Below, one piece after another: positions 36,119 to 45,797 of a DNA stretch of 55,877 nt; positions within the stretch are counted from its first letter, which is position 1; each line of letters opens with the position of its first letter. The DNA is from Rossellomorea orangium (lineage in GTDB: Bacteria > Bacillota > Bacilli > Bacillales > Bacillaceae_B). The position numbers and the translations under genes are program-made. The stretch is taken from NCBI RefSeq assembly GCF_019334305.1, contig NZ_JAHWGH010000027.1, positions 2,609 through 58,485 on the forward strand, written 5' to 3'. The notes beneath the pieces were generated by a model that did no database searches, was not told where the DNA came from, and saw only the letters and a program-made list of their open reading frames with translations.

Positions 36119-38605
36119 ATGGGGAAAGTCGATCAGTCGATCATCGAACCTGTTCAGAACGTTGACATTGAACACACGAAATTGGAACTATCCAAGGGGA
36201 TCCGGTCCGTTTATTCGAAGCTCGAATGGTTATTTGTAGAAAAGGGGATTGCCTTATTCGTCATTGGATTTCTACTCGGGAGAGCTTTAATCCTTTCACA
36301 TTTGTCACCATTTGCCCTGCCGTTCTTTGCCTCTGTTTATATCATTCGGAGAGAGAAATCGCCGATTGCACTGATCGGGCTATTGGCAGGAGCGCTTACC
36401 TTATCCATTCCTACTATCAGTTATACGTTCGGAAGTGCGGTAATATTCCTGTTAGCTTTTCGGCTATCGCAGAAATACCATAAGAATAATGTGAGGGCTG
36501 TTGCTTTCTATGTATTCTTTACGGTCATGGCTGCCAAACTGGGCTTTGATTATATTCAACAAGGACAAGCCCTCACCATTTATAACGGGGTGATGGCGGC
36601 AATAGAAGCAAGCCTCGCGTTTCTATTAACCTATATTTTCATCCAGAGTGTACCACTTGTGACTGTTCAGCGCCGAAGGAAGTCGTTGAAGACCGAAGAA
36701 GTGGTCAGCTTGATCATTCTCCTGGCCTCCATCCTGACGGGGACAATCGGTTGGTCTGTGTACAATTTATCTGTGGAACATGTGCTATCAAGATATCTGG
36801 TGCTGCTGTTCTCCTTTATTGCAGGGGCCACGATGGGTTCAACGGTAGGGGTGGTAACCGGTCTTGTCTTCAGCTTGGCCAATGTTTCAAGCTTTTATCA
36901 AATGAGCTTGCTTGCTTTTTCCGGACTTCTGGGCGGCCTCATGAAAGAAGGAAAGAAATTTGGAGCGGCAATCGGTTTGTTAATCGCTACATTATTGATG
37001 GGAATGTACGGGGATACAGATACGGTCATTACGAAAACACTTTATGAATCGGGAGTAGCGATCTTACTCCTCTTTTTAACCCCGCAAAGTTTGACGTCTA
37101 AAATTGCGAGACATATACCCGGAACGGCTGAATATCAGCAGGATCAACAAGGGTACATGCGCCGGGTCAGGGATGTGACCGCTCATCGGGTCACTCAGTT
37201 CTCGTCGGTCTTCCAGGCTTTATCGAACAGTTTTCAACAAATAGAAGACCGGTTTGAAGAGGAGGAAGATAAAGAATTTGATTATTTTCTCAGCAATGTA
37301 ACGGAGAAGACGTGTCAAACCTGCTTTAAGAAAGATCAGTGCTGGGCGCGCAATTTTGATAAAACTTATAATCTTATGAAAGATGTGATGACCGAGTACG
37401 ACCAGGGAAGGGTCCCGCTTTCCCCGAGACTGGCAAGGGAAGTGGAGAAGCATTGTACCAGGGAGAAGAAGTTGAAGGACACAATCTATCAGGAGCTGAC
37501 TTTCTATCAGGCAAACCTGAAATTGAAGAAGCAGGTTCAGGAAAGCAGGAAGCTTGTGGCTGACCAGCTGCTCGGGGTCTCGGAGGTGATGGGGAACTTT
37601 GCGAAAGAAATCCAAAGAGAAAGGGAAAATCATCATATTCAGGAAGAGCAGATCCTGACGAGTATAGGAGAGTTTGGAATCGAAATTGAAAATATTGAAA
37701 TCTATAATCTGGAACAGGGGAATGTCGATATCGATATCACCATGCCTTATTGCGGTGGGCATGGTCAGGGTGAAAAGCTCATTGCCCCGATGCTATCCGA
37801 TATATTAGGAGAAAATATCGTCGTCCAGAAGGAGGAATGCGCCCAATTTCCGAATGGTCAATGTCATGTCACCTTTCAATCCGCCAAGAAGTTTGTCGTC
37901 GATACGGGGGCTTCCCATGCAGCGAAAGGAGGCGGCCTTGTTTCAGGGGACAGTTATTCGATGATTGAATTAGGAAGGGGGAAATATGCAGTTGCCATCA
38001 GTGACGGGATGGGCAACGGTGAAAGAGCCCATTATGAGAGCAATGAGACACTGAGATTATTGAAAAAGATATTGGAGTCCGGAATTGAAGAACAGGTGGC
38101 AATCAAGTCCATCAACTCGATCTTGTCCCTCAGGACGAATGATGAAATTTTTTCTACACTGGATTTAGCCATGATCGATCTGCAGAATGCCTCATCACGT
38201 TTTTTGAAAATCGGTTCGACCCCAAGTTTCATCAAGCGTGGGGATAAGATCCTCAAGGTGGAAGCCAGTAATTTACCGATGGGGATGCTTCAGCAGGATT
38301 TCGATGTGGATGTGGTGTCAGAGCAGTTGAAGGCAGGAGATCTTCTCATCATGATGAGTGACGGTGCATTTGAAGGACCGAAACATGTAGAAAATTATGA
38401 TCTGTGGATGAAGAGGAAGATAAAGGAGCTTGAAACCGAGGATCCACAGGAAGTGGCGGACATTCTGATGGAGGAGGTCATCCGGTCGAGTTCCGGTTTA
38501 ATAGAAGATGATATGACCATTGTGGTGTCGAAAATCAAACATAATATACCGAAGTGGTCCTCCATCCCGATGCATAAAGCGAAAACGAAAGATAAAATTT
38601 CATAG
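36119..38605 (+). CDS. spoIIE: Stage II sporulation protein E
   Basis: SpoIIE is a PP2C-type serine phosphatase that dephosphorylates SpoIIAA to release sigma-F, and it also takes part in polar septation with FtsZ. The 828-residue protein has about ten N-terminal membrane segments (40-320), a central regulatory and FtsZ-interacting region (about 320-590), and a C-terminal phosphatase domain (about 590-820). Phosphatase aspartates lie in AISDGMGNGERA, MMSDGAFEGP and EDDMTIVV. The start at 36119 follows GGGGAG by 10 bp. Confidence 0.97.
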   Translation: MGKVDQSIIEPVQNVDIEHTKLELSKGIRSVYSKLEWLFVEKGIALFVIGFLLGRALILSHLSPFALPFFASVYIIRREKSPIALIGLLAGALTLSIPTISYTFGSAVIFLLAFRLSQKYHKNNVRAVAFYVFFTVMAAKLGFDYIQQGQALTIYNGVMAAIEASLAFLLTYIFIQSVPLVTVQRRRKSLKTEEVVSLIILLASILTGTIGWSVYNLSVEHVLSRYLVLLFSFIAGATMGSTVGVVTGLVFSLANVSSFYQMSLLAFSGLLGGLMKEGKKFGAAIGLLIATLLMGMYGDTDTVITKTLYESGVAILLLFLTPQSLTSKIARHIPGTAEYQQDQQGYMRRVRDVTAHRVTQFSSVFQALSNSFQQIEDRFEEEEDKEFDYFLSNVTEKTCQTCFKKDQCWARNFDKTYNLMKDVMTEYDQGRVPLSPRLAREVEKHCTREKKLKDTIYQELTFYQANLKLKKQVQESRKLVADQLLGVSEVMGNFAKEIQRERENHHIQEEQILTSIGEFGIEIENIEIYNLEQGNVDIDITMPYCGGHGQGEKLIAPMLSDILGENIVVQKEECAQFPNGQCHVTFQSAKKFVVDTGASHAAKGGGLVSGDSYSMIELGRGKYAVAISDGMGNGERAHYESNETLRLLKKILESGIEEQVAIKSINSILSLRTNDEIFSTLDLAMIDLQNASSRFLKIGSTPSFIKRGDKILKVEASNLPMGMLQQDFDVDVVSEQLKAGDLLIMMSDGAFEGPKHVENYDLWMKRKIKELETEDPQEVADILMEEVIRSSSGLIEDDMTIVVSKIKHNIPKWSSIPMHKAKTKDKIS

Positions 38606-38639
38606 GCTGGAGTATGCCCTATAAAAATAGTTAACTAGA

Positions 38640-38668
38640 GTATAATTCCCTCCTGATTCGGCGAAGAT
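38640..38668 (+). promoter_or_regulatory. Candidate sigma-F promoter of yabS-yabT
   Basis: GTATA and GGCGAAGAT are separated by 15 bp, near the sigma-F pattern. B. subtilis yabT is expressed in the forespore under sigma-F. Confidence 0.45.
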
Positions 38669-38700
38669 GATATCAACTTTAGAATGAGGAGGGGAGTCTG

Positions 38701-39441
38701 ATGAAGCCAGGTACACTTCGTCAAATTCTTTTAATTACGGATGGTTGCTCGAATCAAGGAGAAGACCCGATTGCAATGGCGGCCCTTGCCAAGGAGCAGG
38801 GGATTTCGGTCAATGTGATTGGTGTGATGGACAATGATGTCATAGATGATAATGGAATGCAGGAAATTGAAGGGATTGCTCTATCGGGGGGTGGAGTGAG
38901 CCAGATCGTATATGCTCAACAACTTTCTCAAACGGTACAGATGGTCACGCGCAAAGCGATGACACAGACGTTGCAGGGGGTTGTAAATAAAGAGTTGAAA
39001 CAAATTCTTGGGAAATCCGCTTCCATGGAGGAGCTTCCTCCCGAACAGCGTGGAGAGGTCATGGAAGTAGTCGATGAACTCGGTGAATCCGTTGATATGG
39101 AAGTGTTGATTCTTGTCGATACGTCTGCAAGTATGAAACATAAGCTTCCGACAGTCAAGGAAGCCTTATTGGACCTATCGTTAAGCTTGAATGCAAGGAT
39201 GGGGGATAATAAGTTTTCTGTCTTTGTATTTCCCGGGAAACGACAAGATGTCGAAAAATTGCTGGATTGGACACCGAAGCTTGAAACATTGACAAGTATT
39301 TTCTCTAAACTGTCTCCAGGTGGGATCACTCCAACAGGACCGGCGATTTCAGAGGCCATTACACACTTTAAGAAAAAACGTTCATTAAGGGGATTGCTCT
39401 CTCGTGGCGATGATGAACAATACTTCGAAGAAACCATTTAG
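38701..39441 (+). CDS. yabS: VWA-domain protein YabS
   Basis: The 246-residue protein matches B. subtilis YabS in length and sequence. A complete MIDAS metal motif DTSAS lies near residue 140 in a von Willebrand A fold; the first 80 residues (LLITDGCSNQGEDP) resemble the end of another VWA domain. VWA domains bind partner proteins, but the function is unknown. It overlaps yabT by 38 bp, so the two are coupled. Confidence 0.9.
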   Translation: MKPGTLRQILLITDGCSNQGEDPIAMAALAKEQGISVNVIGVMDNDVIDDNGMQEIEGIALSGGGVSQIVYAQQLSQTVQMVTRKAMTQTLQGVVNKELKQILGKSASMEELPPEQRGEVMEVVDELGESVDMEVLILVDTSASMKHKLPTVKEALLDLSLSLNARMGDNKFSVFVFPGKRQDVEKLLDWTPKLETLTSIFSKLSPGGITPTGPAISEAITHFKKKRSLRGLLSRGDDEQYFEETI

Positions 39442-40411
39442 TTTCCCCCCTGGAACAGTTATAAGAGGTAAATGGTACAAGCATATTTATACCATTGTGA
39501 AGGAACTGGGCTATGGTGCCAATGGGATGGTATATCTGGTGCAAGGGTCAGCAGGGTACCAGGCGTTAAAGATGAGTGACAGTAATGTCTCGATCACTTC
39601 AGAAGTCAATGTATTAAAAGCTTTCTCAAAGGTCCAAGGCTCACCCCTTGGGCCAAAGCTTCTTGATGTGGATGATTGGGAGGTCAGGGGTCAAAAAATC
39701 CACTTTTATGTAATGGAATATATACAGGGGACCGACCTGCTCTCATTTGTGCAGTCCAAGGGGTTTTCCTGGACAGGTGTCCTCATTGCCCAGCTTCTTT
39801 CAGATCTGGAACGCATTCATAAAGAAGGATGGGTGTTCGGGGATTTAAAGCCGGAAAATTTGATCGTGACGGGTCCTCCTTACCGTATTCGCTGTATCGA
39901 TGTTGGTGGTACCACCATCAATGGCCGTGCCATAAAGGAGTTTACGGAGTTTTTTGATAGAGGATATTGGATAGGGGGATCAAGGAAGGCAGAGCCGTCT
40001 TATGATCTTTTCTCCGTAGGGATGATTCTCATCAACCTCGCGTATCCAACGCGTTTCACGAAGGCTCCCGAGGGGAATATGAAACAACTGAGGAAGGCGA
40101 TCGATTCCAGGGACCAATTAAAAAGGTTTGCAGGAACGATCCAGGATGCATTGGAAGGGAAATTTCTATCCGCCAATGAAATGAGGGAGAGCCTCTTGCA
40201 CGGACTATCCCATGTCCAAGCAACGCAGCAGCCGAAGCCGAAAGCGCAGAGGCCGGTCCCTAATCACTCCACTGCAAGAACCTCTTCTGCCCACACCAGC
40301 AGATATCAGAACCAAAGGAGTAAAAAGACCGGTCATTTCCTGGAAACCGTCCTTGTTGTCATCATTGTGTCACTTCTGTATGTTTTGTATATTTATGGAG
40401 AATTGTTGTAG
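39404..40411 (+). CDS. yabT: Hanks-type serine/threonine kinase YabT
   Basis: The 335-residue protein has an N-terminal kinase domain (about 25-255). The glycine loop is GYGANGMVYLVQG, the lysine is in ALKMS, and the catalytic loop is FGDLKPENL. A proline-rich basic linker (about 270-310) and one C-terminal membrane helix (about 312-332) follow. B. subtilis YabT is a forespore-membrane kinase that binds DNA and phosphorylates RecA. The HRD arginine is glycine, and DFG reads DVG; both are shared with B. subtilis YabT. The start is GTG 39404 or ATG 39410. Confidence 0.9.
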   Translation: MAMMNNTSKKPFSFPPGTVIRGKWYKHIYTIVKELGYGANGMVYLVQGSAGYQALKMSDSNVSITSEVNVLKAFSKVQGSPLGPKLLDVDDWEVRGQKIHFYVMEYIQGTDLLSFVQSKGFSWTGVLIAQLLSDLERIHKEGWVFGDLKPENLIVTGPPYRIRCIDVGGTTINGRAIKEFTEFFDRGYWIGGSRKAEPSYDLFSVGMILINLAYPTRFTKAPEGNMKQLRKAIDSRDQLKRFAGTIQDALEGKFLSANEMRESLLHGLSHVQATQQPKPKAQRPVPNHSTARTSSAHTSRYQNQRSKKTGHFLETVLVVIIVSLLYVLYIYGELL

Positions 40412-40478
40412 CATATCAGTGTGAGAATGCAGAATAAATTGATACAATGGGGAAAATGGTTTGAGGAAGAGGATCACA

Positions 40479-41882
40479 ATGTTTGAGGATACAACAAAAC
40501 GTTTCATACGCGAACATCAGCTGATTGAAAAGGGAGACCGCATCGTAGTGGCTGTGTCAGGCGGACCCGATTCCTTAGCACTGCTCCACTTTCTTGATGA
40601 GAACAAGGTTGAACTGGGAGTAGATGTAGAAGCGGCCCATCTTGATCATATGTTCAGGGGCGAAGAGTCCTTTCAGGAGCTTCTGTTTGTCAGGGAATTC
40701 TGCAACCGTCGTCACATCCCTTTTCACGGAGAAAGGGTAGATGTTTCAACGGAAATCGAGCGGACAAATGGCAGCCTGCAAGATAAGGCACGTCAGATCC
40801 GTTATGGGTTTTTAAAAGAGGTCATGGAAGAGGTATCTGCTACCAAATTGGCTCTCGGTCACCACGGGGATGATCAGGTGGAAACCATCCTGATGAAATT
40901 GACAAGGGGAGCATCCGGTGCGGGCAGGGCTGGTATACCGGTAAAGCGACCATTTGCCGGTGGTGAGATCATCCGGCCGCTTCTTTCAGTGACAAAAGAG
41001 GAAATCGAAAGGTATTGTGAAACACATGGTCTCATCCCGAGAAGAGATCCAAGTAATGAAAAGGAAGATTATACGAGGAACCGGTTTAGAAAGAGGATCC
41101 TTCCGTTCTTGAAACAGGAAAACCCCCATGTACATCTCCAATTCCAACGATTTAGTGAAGAATTGACAGAAGATGAGGCATACTTAGAGGAATTAACAAG
41201 GGAAAAGTTGAATAAGGTATGGAATAACACCGGGGATTACTCGACTTTACATATCGATGGTTTTCTTGCGATGGCTCAGCCTTTACAAAGAAGAGGGATT
41301 AATCTAATATTAAACTATCTTTACAAACTAAGACCATCTTCCTTATCGTCTATACATATTTACGATGTATTGGGTATTTTAAAAGGAAAAACGCCGAATG
41401 CCAGCTTAGATTTACCAAAGGGGCTAAAGGTAACGCGTGCGTATCATACATGCTATTTTCACTTTGGGGATTTAGCCTTAATCGAGGTTCCATACTGTTA
41501 TGAGCTTCAGGTTAACAACAGGCTGGACATCCAAGGTGGATATCAGTTCCTTCTCTATTCTTCCCCGCCCGTTCTGGACCGGGCCGGTGATGTGATCTAT
41601 CTTGATCCAAGCACAGTGTCCCTACCGCTATACGTGCGTACGAGAAGAAGTAAGGATCGAATGAAAGTGAAGGGAATGGAAGGCTCTAAGAAGCTAAAAG
41701 CCCTCTTCATAGACCAAAAAATCCCTGCACATCTTCGTGATGAATGGCCGATAGTAGTGGATGCAGAAAACCATATACTATGGGTTCCGGGAATGAAAAA
41801 GTCCATTTACGATTTGGGAGAAGAGCAAGAGAATAGTTTAGTACTACAATTTACAAGCAATCATCTTCTAGGAGGCAGTTGA
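40479..41882 (+). CDS. tilS: tRNA(Ile)-lysidine synthase
   Basis: TilS converts C34 of tRNA-Ile(CAU) to lysidine so that it reads AUA. The 467-residue protein has the N-type ATP pyrophosphatase motif SGGPDS (27-32), LGHHGDDQVET (near 125), the tRNA-binding central domain, and a C-terminal domain with KVKGMEGSKKLKALFIDQKIP. In B. subtilis TilS and HprT form a complex that activates ftsH transcription. The start at 40479 has AAGAGGA upstream. hpt begins 3 bp after the stop. Confidence 0.96.
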   Translation: MFEDTTKRFIREHQLIEKGDRIVVAVSGGPDSLALLHFLDENKVELGVDVEAAHLDHMFRGEESFQELLFVREFCNRRHIPFHGERVDVSTEIERTNGSLQDKARQIRYGFLKEVMEEVSATKLALGHHGDDQVETILMKLTRGASGAGRAGIPVKRPFAGGEIIRPLLSVTKEEIERYCETHGLIPRRDPSNEKEDYTRNRFRKRILPFLKQENPHVHLQFQRFSEELTEDEAYLEELTREKLNKVWNNTGDYSTLHIDGFLAMAQPLQRRGINLILNYLYKLRPSSLSSIHIYDVLGILKGKTPNASLDLPKGLKVTRAYHTCYFHFGDLALIEVPYCYELQVNNRLDIQGGYQFLLYSSPPVLDRAGDVIYLDPSTVSLPLYVRTRRSKDRMKVKGMEGSKKLKALFIDQKIPAHLRDEWPIVVDAENHILWVPGMKKSIYDLGEEQENSLVLQFTSNHLLGGS

Positions 41883-41885
41883 ACA

Positions 41886-42434
41886 TTGTTAAACCAAGAT
41901 ATTGAGAAAGTGTTAATTTCAGAAGAAGAACTTCAAGAAAAGATTAAAGTGTTGGGTGCACAATTAACGGAGGAATATCAAGACCGCTTTCCTTTGGCAA
42001 TAGGTGTGTTAAAAGGTGCAATGCCATTCATGGCTGACCTTTGCAAGCGTATGGATACACATATGGAAATGGATTTCATGGATGTATCCAGTTACGGGAA
42101 CTCTACTGTCTCTTCAGGAGAAGTAAAGATTGTGAAAGATTTAGATACGAAAGTGGAAGGCCGTGATATCCTCATCATTGAAGATATCATCGACAGCGGA
42201 TTAACATTAAGCTATCTGGTTGAGCTTTTCCGTTATCGTAAAGCGAAATCCATCAGCATTGTCACTCTGCTAGACAAGCCAAGCGGCCGTAAAGCAGACA
42301 TCAAAGCAGACTACGTAGGCTTTATCGTTCCTGACGAATTCGTGGTCGGATATGGCCTTGATTACGCTGAAAGATATCGTAATCTGCCGTATATCGGTGT
42401 TTTAAAACCAAGAGTGTATACAACAGGAGAATAA
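41886..42434 (+). CDS. hpt: Hypoxanthine phosphoribosyltransferase
   Basis: The enzyme salvages hypoxanthine and guanine with PRPP to IMP and GMP. The 182-residue protein has the PRPP motif [17 protein letters not shown], the flexible-loop region [10 protein letters not shown] and the base-binding [20 protein letters not shown]. It starts at TTG 41886 with an AGGAGGCAG site inside the end of tilS, so the genes are coupled. (p)ppGpp inhibits family members. Confidence 0.97.
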   Translation: MLNQDIEKVLISEEELQEKIKVLGAQLTEEYQDRFPLAIGVLKGAMPFMADLCKRMDTHMEMDFMDVSSYGNSTVSSGEVKIVKDLDTKVEGRDILIIEDIIDSGLTLSYLVELFRYRKAKSISIVTLLDKPSGRKADIKADYVGFIVPDEFVVGYGLDYAERYRNLPYIGVLKPRVYTTGE

Positions 42435-42467
42435 GTATATTCTAAAGAGGAATCTTGTAAGTGCAAT

Positions 42468-42495
42468 TTGTTGTAATGCCATGATTTTCTATGAT
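42468..42495 (+). promoter_or_regulatory. Candidate ftsH promoter
   Basis: TTGTTG and TATGAT are separated by 16 bp, 42 bp before the gene. The -35 is weak, which suits a promoter that needs an activator. Confidence 0.5.
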
Positions 42496-42537
42496 ACTAT
42501 TTTACTTAGTTTGTTTACCCGTGGGAGGAGGTAAGGG

Positions 42538-44499
42538 ATGAACCGGATCTTTCGAAACACCATATTCTATTTACTGGTCTTTTTAGTGATCATAGGTGTG
42601 GTGAGTTATTTCAGCAACAACAACGAGCCAACCAAAAATATCGAGTACAGTACATTTATTAATAACCTTGAAGACGGAGACGTTTCTTCTTTTTCAATTC
42701 AACCTGGCAGAGGTGTTTATGAAGTAAAAGGACAGATGGAAGGCGCTAAAGAAGGAGAGTACTTCTTGACTTATGTCCTTACCACAGATGGAAAACTGAT
42801 GGATAAGATCAATGCGGCTGCGTCAGAGCAGGGCATCGATGTGGAAGTTTTACAGGCCAAGGAAACAAGCGGCTGGGTATCTTTCTTCACGACCATCATT
42901 CCGTTTGTCATCATCTTCATTCTGTTCTTCTTCTTACTTAACCAGGCTCAGGGCGGCGGAAGCCGTGTCATGAACTTCGGTAAGAGTAAGGCTAAGCTTT
43001 ACAGTGAAGAGAAGAAGAAAGTCCGCTTTAAAGATGTAGCCGGAGCGGACGAGGAAAAGCAAGAGCTTGTAGAGGTAGTGGAATTCCTTAAGGATCCACG
43101 CAAGTTCTCCGAAGTGGGTGCCCGTATTCCAAAGGGTGTCCTTCTAGTGGGACCTCCAGGTACAGGTAAAACCCTACTTGCACGAGCAGTCGCTGGAGAA
43201 GCGGGAGTTCCTTTCTTCTCGATCAGTGGTTCCGACTTCGTTGAAATGTTTGTCGGTGTCGGTGCGTCTCGTGTACGTGACTTATTTGAAAACGCGAAGA
43301 AGAATGCACCATGTATCATCTTCATTGATGAGATTGATGCAGTCGGTCGTCAACGTGGAGCAGGCTTGGGCGGAGGTCACGATGAGCGTGAACAAACCCT
43401 GAACCAGTTACTTGTTGAAATGGACGGTTTCGGCGCGAACGAAGGAATCATCATCGTCGCTGCAACGAACCGACCTGACATTCTGGATCCAGCATTATTG
43501 CGTCCAGGACGTTTCGACCGTCAAATTACAGTAGATCGTCCTGACTTAAAAGGCCGTGAAGCTGTTCTTAAAGTACATTCTCATAATAAACCTCTTGATG
43601 ATTCAGTGGATCTAAAGGCGATTGCGATGAGAACACCTGGCTTCTCCGGAGCCGATTTAGAAAATCTTCTGAACGAAGCAGCACTTGTTGCAGCACGAGA
43701 AGATAAGAAGAAAATTGATATGCGCGATATCGATGAAGCAACGGACCGTGTCATTGCAGGTCCTGCCAAGAAGAGCCGCGTCATTTCTGAAAAAGAACGT
43801 AAAATCGTGGCATTCCACGAAGCGGGTCACACCGTGATCGGATTAGTCCTTGATGAAGCAGACATGGTACATAAGGTGACCATCGTTCCTCGTGGTCAAG
43901 CAGGCGGCTATGCTGTTATGCTTCCTAAAGAAGATCGTTACTTTATGACGAAGCCTGAGCTTCTCGATAAGATCACCGGCTTACTCGGTGGTCGTGTGGC
44001 AGAGGAAATCATCTTCGGTGATGTTTCCACCGGTGCACACAATGACTTCCAACGTGCAACTGGAATTGCCCGTAAAATGGTCACTGAATACGGCATGAGT
44101 GATAAACTTGGACCGCTTCAGTTCGGTCAATCACAAGGTGGTCAAGTATTCCTGGGCCGTGACATCAATAGTGAACAAAACTATTCAGATGCCATCGCTT
44201 ATGAAATTGACTTAGAAATGCAGCGTCTAATCAAAGACAGCTATGAGAGAGCGAAGCGAATCCTTACTGAAAATCGCGACAAGCTTGAACTCATCGCCAA
44301 AACATTATTAGATGTCGAAACATTGGATGCCGCTCAGATCAAGTCTTTAATGGATCACGGCAAACTACCGGAACGCACATATGAATCCGACCAGGATAAC
44401 GGTGACGTGAAGGTGAATATCCAAAAGAAAAATGAAGAGAACGTGATTGAAGAAGACACGGCTTCTAAGGAAGACGATACTAATTCTGATCGCACGTAA
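42538..44499 (+). CDS. ftsH: ATP-dependent zinc metalloprotease FtsH
   Basis: FtsH is a membrane-anchored AAA+ protease that removes misassembled membrane proteins and regulators, including sporulation proteins in Bacillus. The 653-residue protein has two membrane segments (about 5-25 and 113-133). Walker A is GPPGTGKT (205-212), Walker B is FIDEID, the SRH has the arginine fingers, and the zinc motif is HEAGH (427-431). The C-terminal 50 residues are charged. GGGAGGAGG precedes the ATG. Confidence 0.98.
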   Translation: MNRIFRNTIFYLLVFLVIIGVVSYFSNNNEPTKNIEYSTFINNLEDGDVSSFSIQPGRGVYEVKGQMEGAKEGEYFLTYVLTTDGKLMDKINAAASEQGIDVEVLQAKETSGWVSFFTTIIPFVIIFILFFFLLNQAQGGGSRVMNFGKSKAKLYSEEKKKVRFKDVAGADEEKQELVEVVEFLKDPRKFSEVGARIPKGVLLVGPPGTGKTLLARAVAGEAGVPFFSISGSDFVEMFVGVGASRVRDLFENAKKNAPCIIFIDEIDAVGRQRGAGLGGGHDEREQTLNQLLVEMDGFGANEGIIIVAATNRPDILDPALLRPGRFDRQITVDRPDLKGREAVLKVHSHNKPLDDSVDLKAIAMRTPGFSGADLENLLNEAALVAAREDKKKIDMRDIDEATDRVIAGPAKKSRVISEKERKIVAFHEAGHTVIGLVLDEADMVHKVTIVPRGQAGGYAVMLPKEDRYFMTKPELLDKITGLLGGRVAEEIIFGDVSTGAHNDFQRATGIARKMVTEYGMSDKLGPLQFGQSQGGQVFLGRDINSEQNYSDAIAYEIDLEMQRLIKDSYERAKRILTENRDKLELIAKTLLDVETLDAAQIKSLMDHGKLPERTYESDQDNGDVKVNIQKKNEENVIEEDTASKEDDTNSDRT

Positions 44500-44505
44500 A
44501 TAAAG

Positions 44506-44538
44506 AAGGATGCATCCATTCGTGGGTGCATCTTTTTT
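44506..44538 (+). terminator. Terminator of ftsH
   Basis: GGATGCATCC pairs with GGGTGCATCTT over a 6-base loop, followed by T6. Confidence 0.85.
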
Positions 44539-44556
44539 GTATTGTGCCGGGCAGAG

Positions 44557-44713
44557 TCTGGATTAGATTTTTTGTTGATTTGGGAAATATTGTTTAACGG
44601 CTGGATTATGTTCTGTTTCGGCCGGATCTTTCTTTGAATCGTCTGGATTTTCAGCGATTCTGGCTGAATAAAGAAGTATTTCCGCTGGATTATTCCAGAA
44701 AACGGCTGGATTC
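44557..44713. repeat. Phased array of CTGGATT motifs, 21-bp period
   Basis: CTGGATT or a close variant starts at 44558, 44601, 44622, 44643, 44664, 44685 and 44706. From 44601 on, every step is exactly 21 bp; the first step is 43 bp, about two units. The 14 bp between motifs are unrelated. The repeat keeps the reading frame, so both strands show an open frame with a seven-residue pattern. There is no start codon with a ribosome-binding site, and I do not call a gene. Confidence 0.85.
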
Positions 44714-44734
44714 TGCTGACACACGGGTTGTCAT

Positions 44735-44940
44735 GGTTTGCTGGGCCAGCAAAACCGCCTTCCCGGCCCATTCATCTTATGCTTGTCGGATCTGACCAAG
44801 CCGGTTCCGCTTTTGTTTCATCCAGCTCCAGGGCTTAGAGGCTCGAGGTCATAAGCTAAACATGCCCAAAAGGCAAAAACCCGCCTTTTAGTCATGTTCA
44901 TCTTATGCTTGTCGCCTCTGTGCAAAGCCCTTGCGCTTTT
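44735..44940 (+). repeat. Family 2 repeat: half element followed by complete copy C
   Basis: A 3'-half-like element (44735-44816) is followed by a complete element (44821-44940). In copy C the outer arms are GGGCTTAGAGGC and GCCTCT...AAGCCC, and the inner arm pairs ACATG with CATGT. In copy A the corresponding arms are GGCGGCT/AGCCGCC and TGGGCC/GGCCCA. The bases differ but pairing is kept. Confidence 0.8.
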
Positions 44941-44961
44941 GTACCTATTCTAAATAAATTA

Positions 44962-44970
44962 TGGTATGAT
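44962..44970 (+). promoter_or_regulatory. Extended -10 promoter of coaX
   Basis: TGGTATGAT is an extended -10 element 40 bp before the gene. The best -35 hexamer (TTGTAC at 44939) is 20 bp away. Confidence 0.55.
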
Positions 44971-45010
44971 GTTGGCAGTGTGAAAACAATTGGCTTAGTA
45001 GGTGAGGATA

Positions 45011-45778
45011 TTGATTTTTGTAATGGATGTAGGGAATACCAATATCGTGTTTGGTGTGTATGAAAATGACCACTTAAAATATCATTGGAGAGCTGAAACG
45101 AATCGACATAAAACGGAAGATGAGTTCGGGATGCTTGTAAAGAATCTGTTTGAGCATGTGAATCTGACGTTTGAAGAGATTGACGGGATTATTATTTCTT
45201 CCGTTGTTCCTCCAATCATGTTTAGTTTAGAACGTATGTGTGAGAAGTATTTTCATATCACTCCACTGGTTGTTGGTCCAGGGATCAAGACTGGTTTAAA
45301 TATTATGTATGAAAATCCAAGGGAAGTCGGAGCGGACCGAATTGTGAATGCTGTCGCTGGCATACATGAATATGGTGGACCTCTCATCATCGTTGACTTT
45401 GGAACAGCCACAACGTATTGCTATATCAATGAGGAACGACAATATATGGGTGGTGCGATCGCACCGGGAATAGGCATATCAACGGAAGCCCTTTACTCGA
45501 AGGCGGCCAAACTGCCAAGGATTGAAATTGCACGTCCAGAGCAGATCATCGGAAAGAATACCGTTACAGCCATGCAGGCGGGTATCCTTTATGGGTATGT
45601 TGGACAAGTAGAGGGTATCGTTCAAAGAATGAAAGCACAAAGTAAGAAAGAACCAACGGTCATTGCGACGGGAGGATTAGCAACACTGATATCGAAAGAA
45701 TCCAATAGCATCGATGTCGTAGACCCATTCCTGACATTAAAAGGGCTGAAATTAATCTACAAGAGAAATATGAGCTGA
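45011..45778 (+). CDS. coaX: Type III pantothenate kinase
   Basis: CoaX phosphorylates pantothenate in the first step of CoA synthesis and uses a monovalent cation. In the 255-residue ASKHA-fold protein the phosphate-1 motif is [13 protein letters not shown], catalytic D and G residues lie in GADRIVNAV, and the phosphate-2 motif is [15 protein letters not shown] 45011 aligns with the B. subtilis start and lies 5 bp from AGGTGA. ATG 45023 would remove part of the first motif. Confidence 0.95.
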   Translation: MIFVMDVGNTNIVFGVYENDHLKYHWRAETNRHKTEDEFGMLVKNLFEHVNLTFEEIDGIIISSVVPPIMFSLERMCEKYFHITPLVVGPGIKTGLNIMYENPREVGADRIVNAVAGIHEYGGPLIIVDFGTATTYCYINEERQYMGGAIAPGIGISTEALYSKAAKLPRIEIARPEQIIGKNTVTAMQAGILYGYVGQVEGIVQRMKAQSKKEPTVIATGGLATLISKESNSIDVVDPFLTLKGLKLIYKRNMS

Positions 45779-45797
45779 GAAGAAAGGAGCTTCAACC

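Noticed and set aside
44355..44771. Minus-strand open frame across the ftsH 3' end and the 21-bp array
   Set aside because: It is antisense to ftsH, and its heptad pattern is a by-product of the 21-bp period. No ribosome-binding site or known family was seen.
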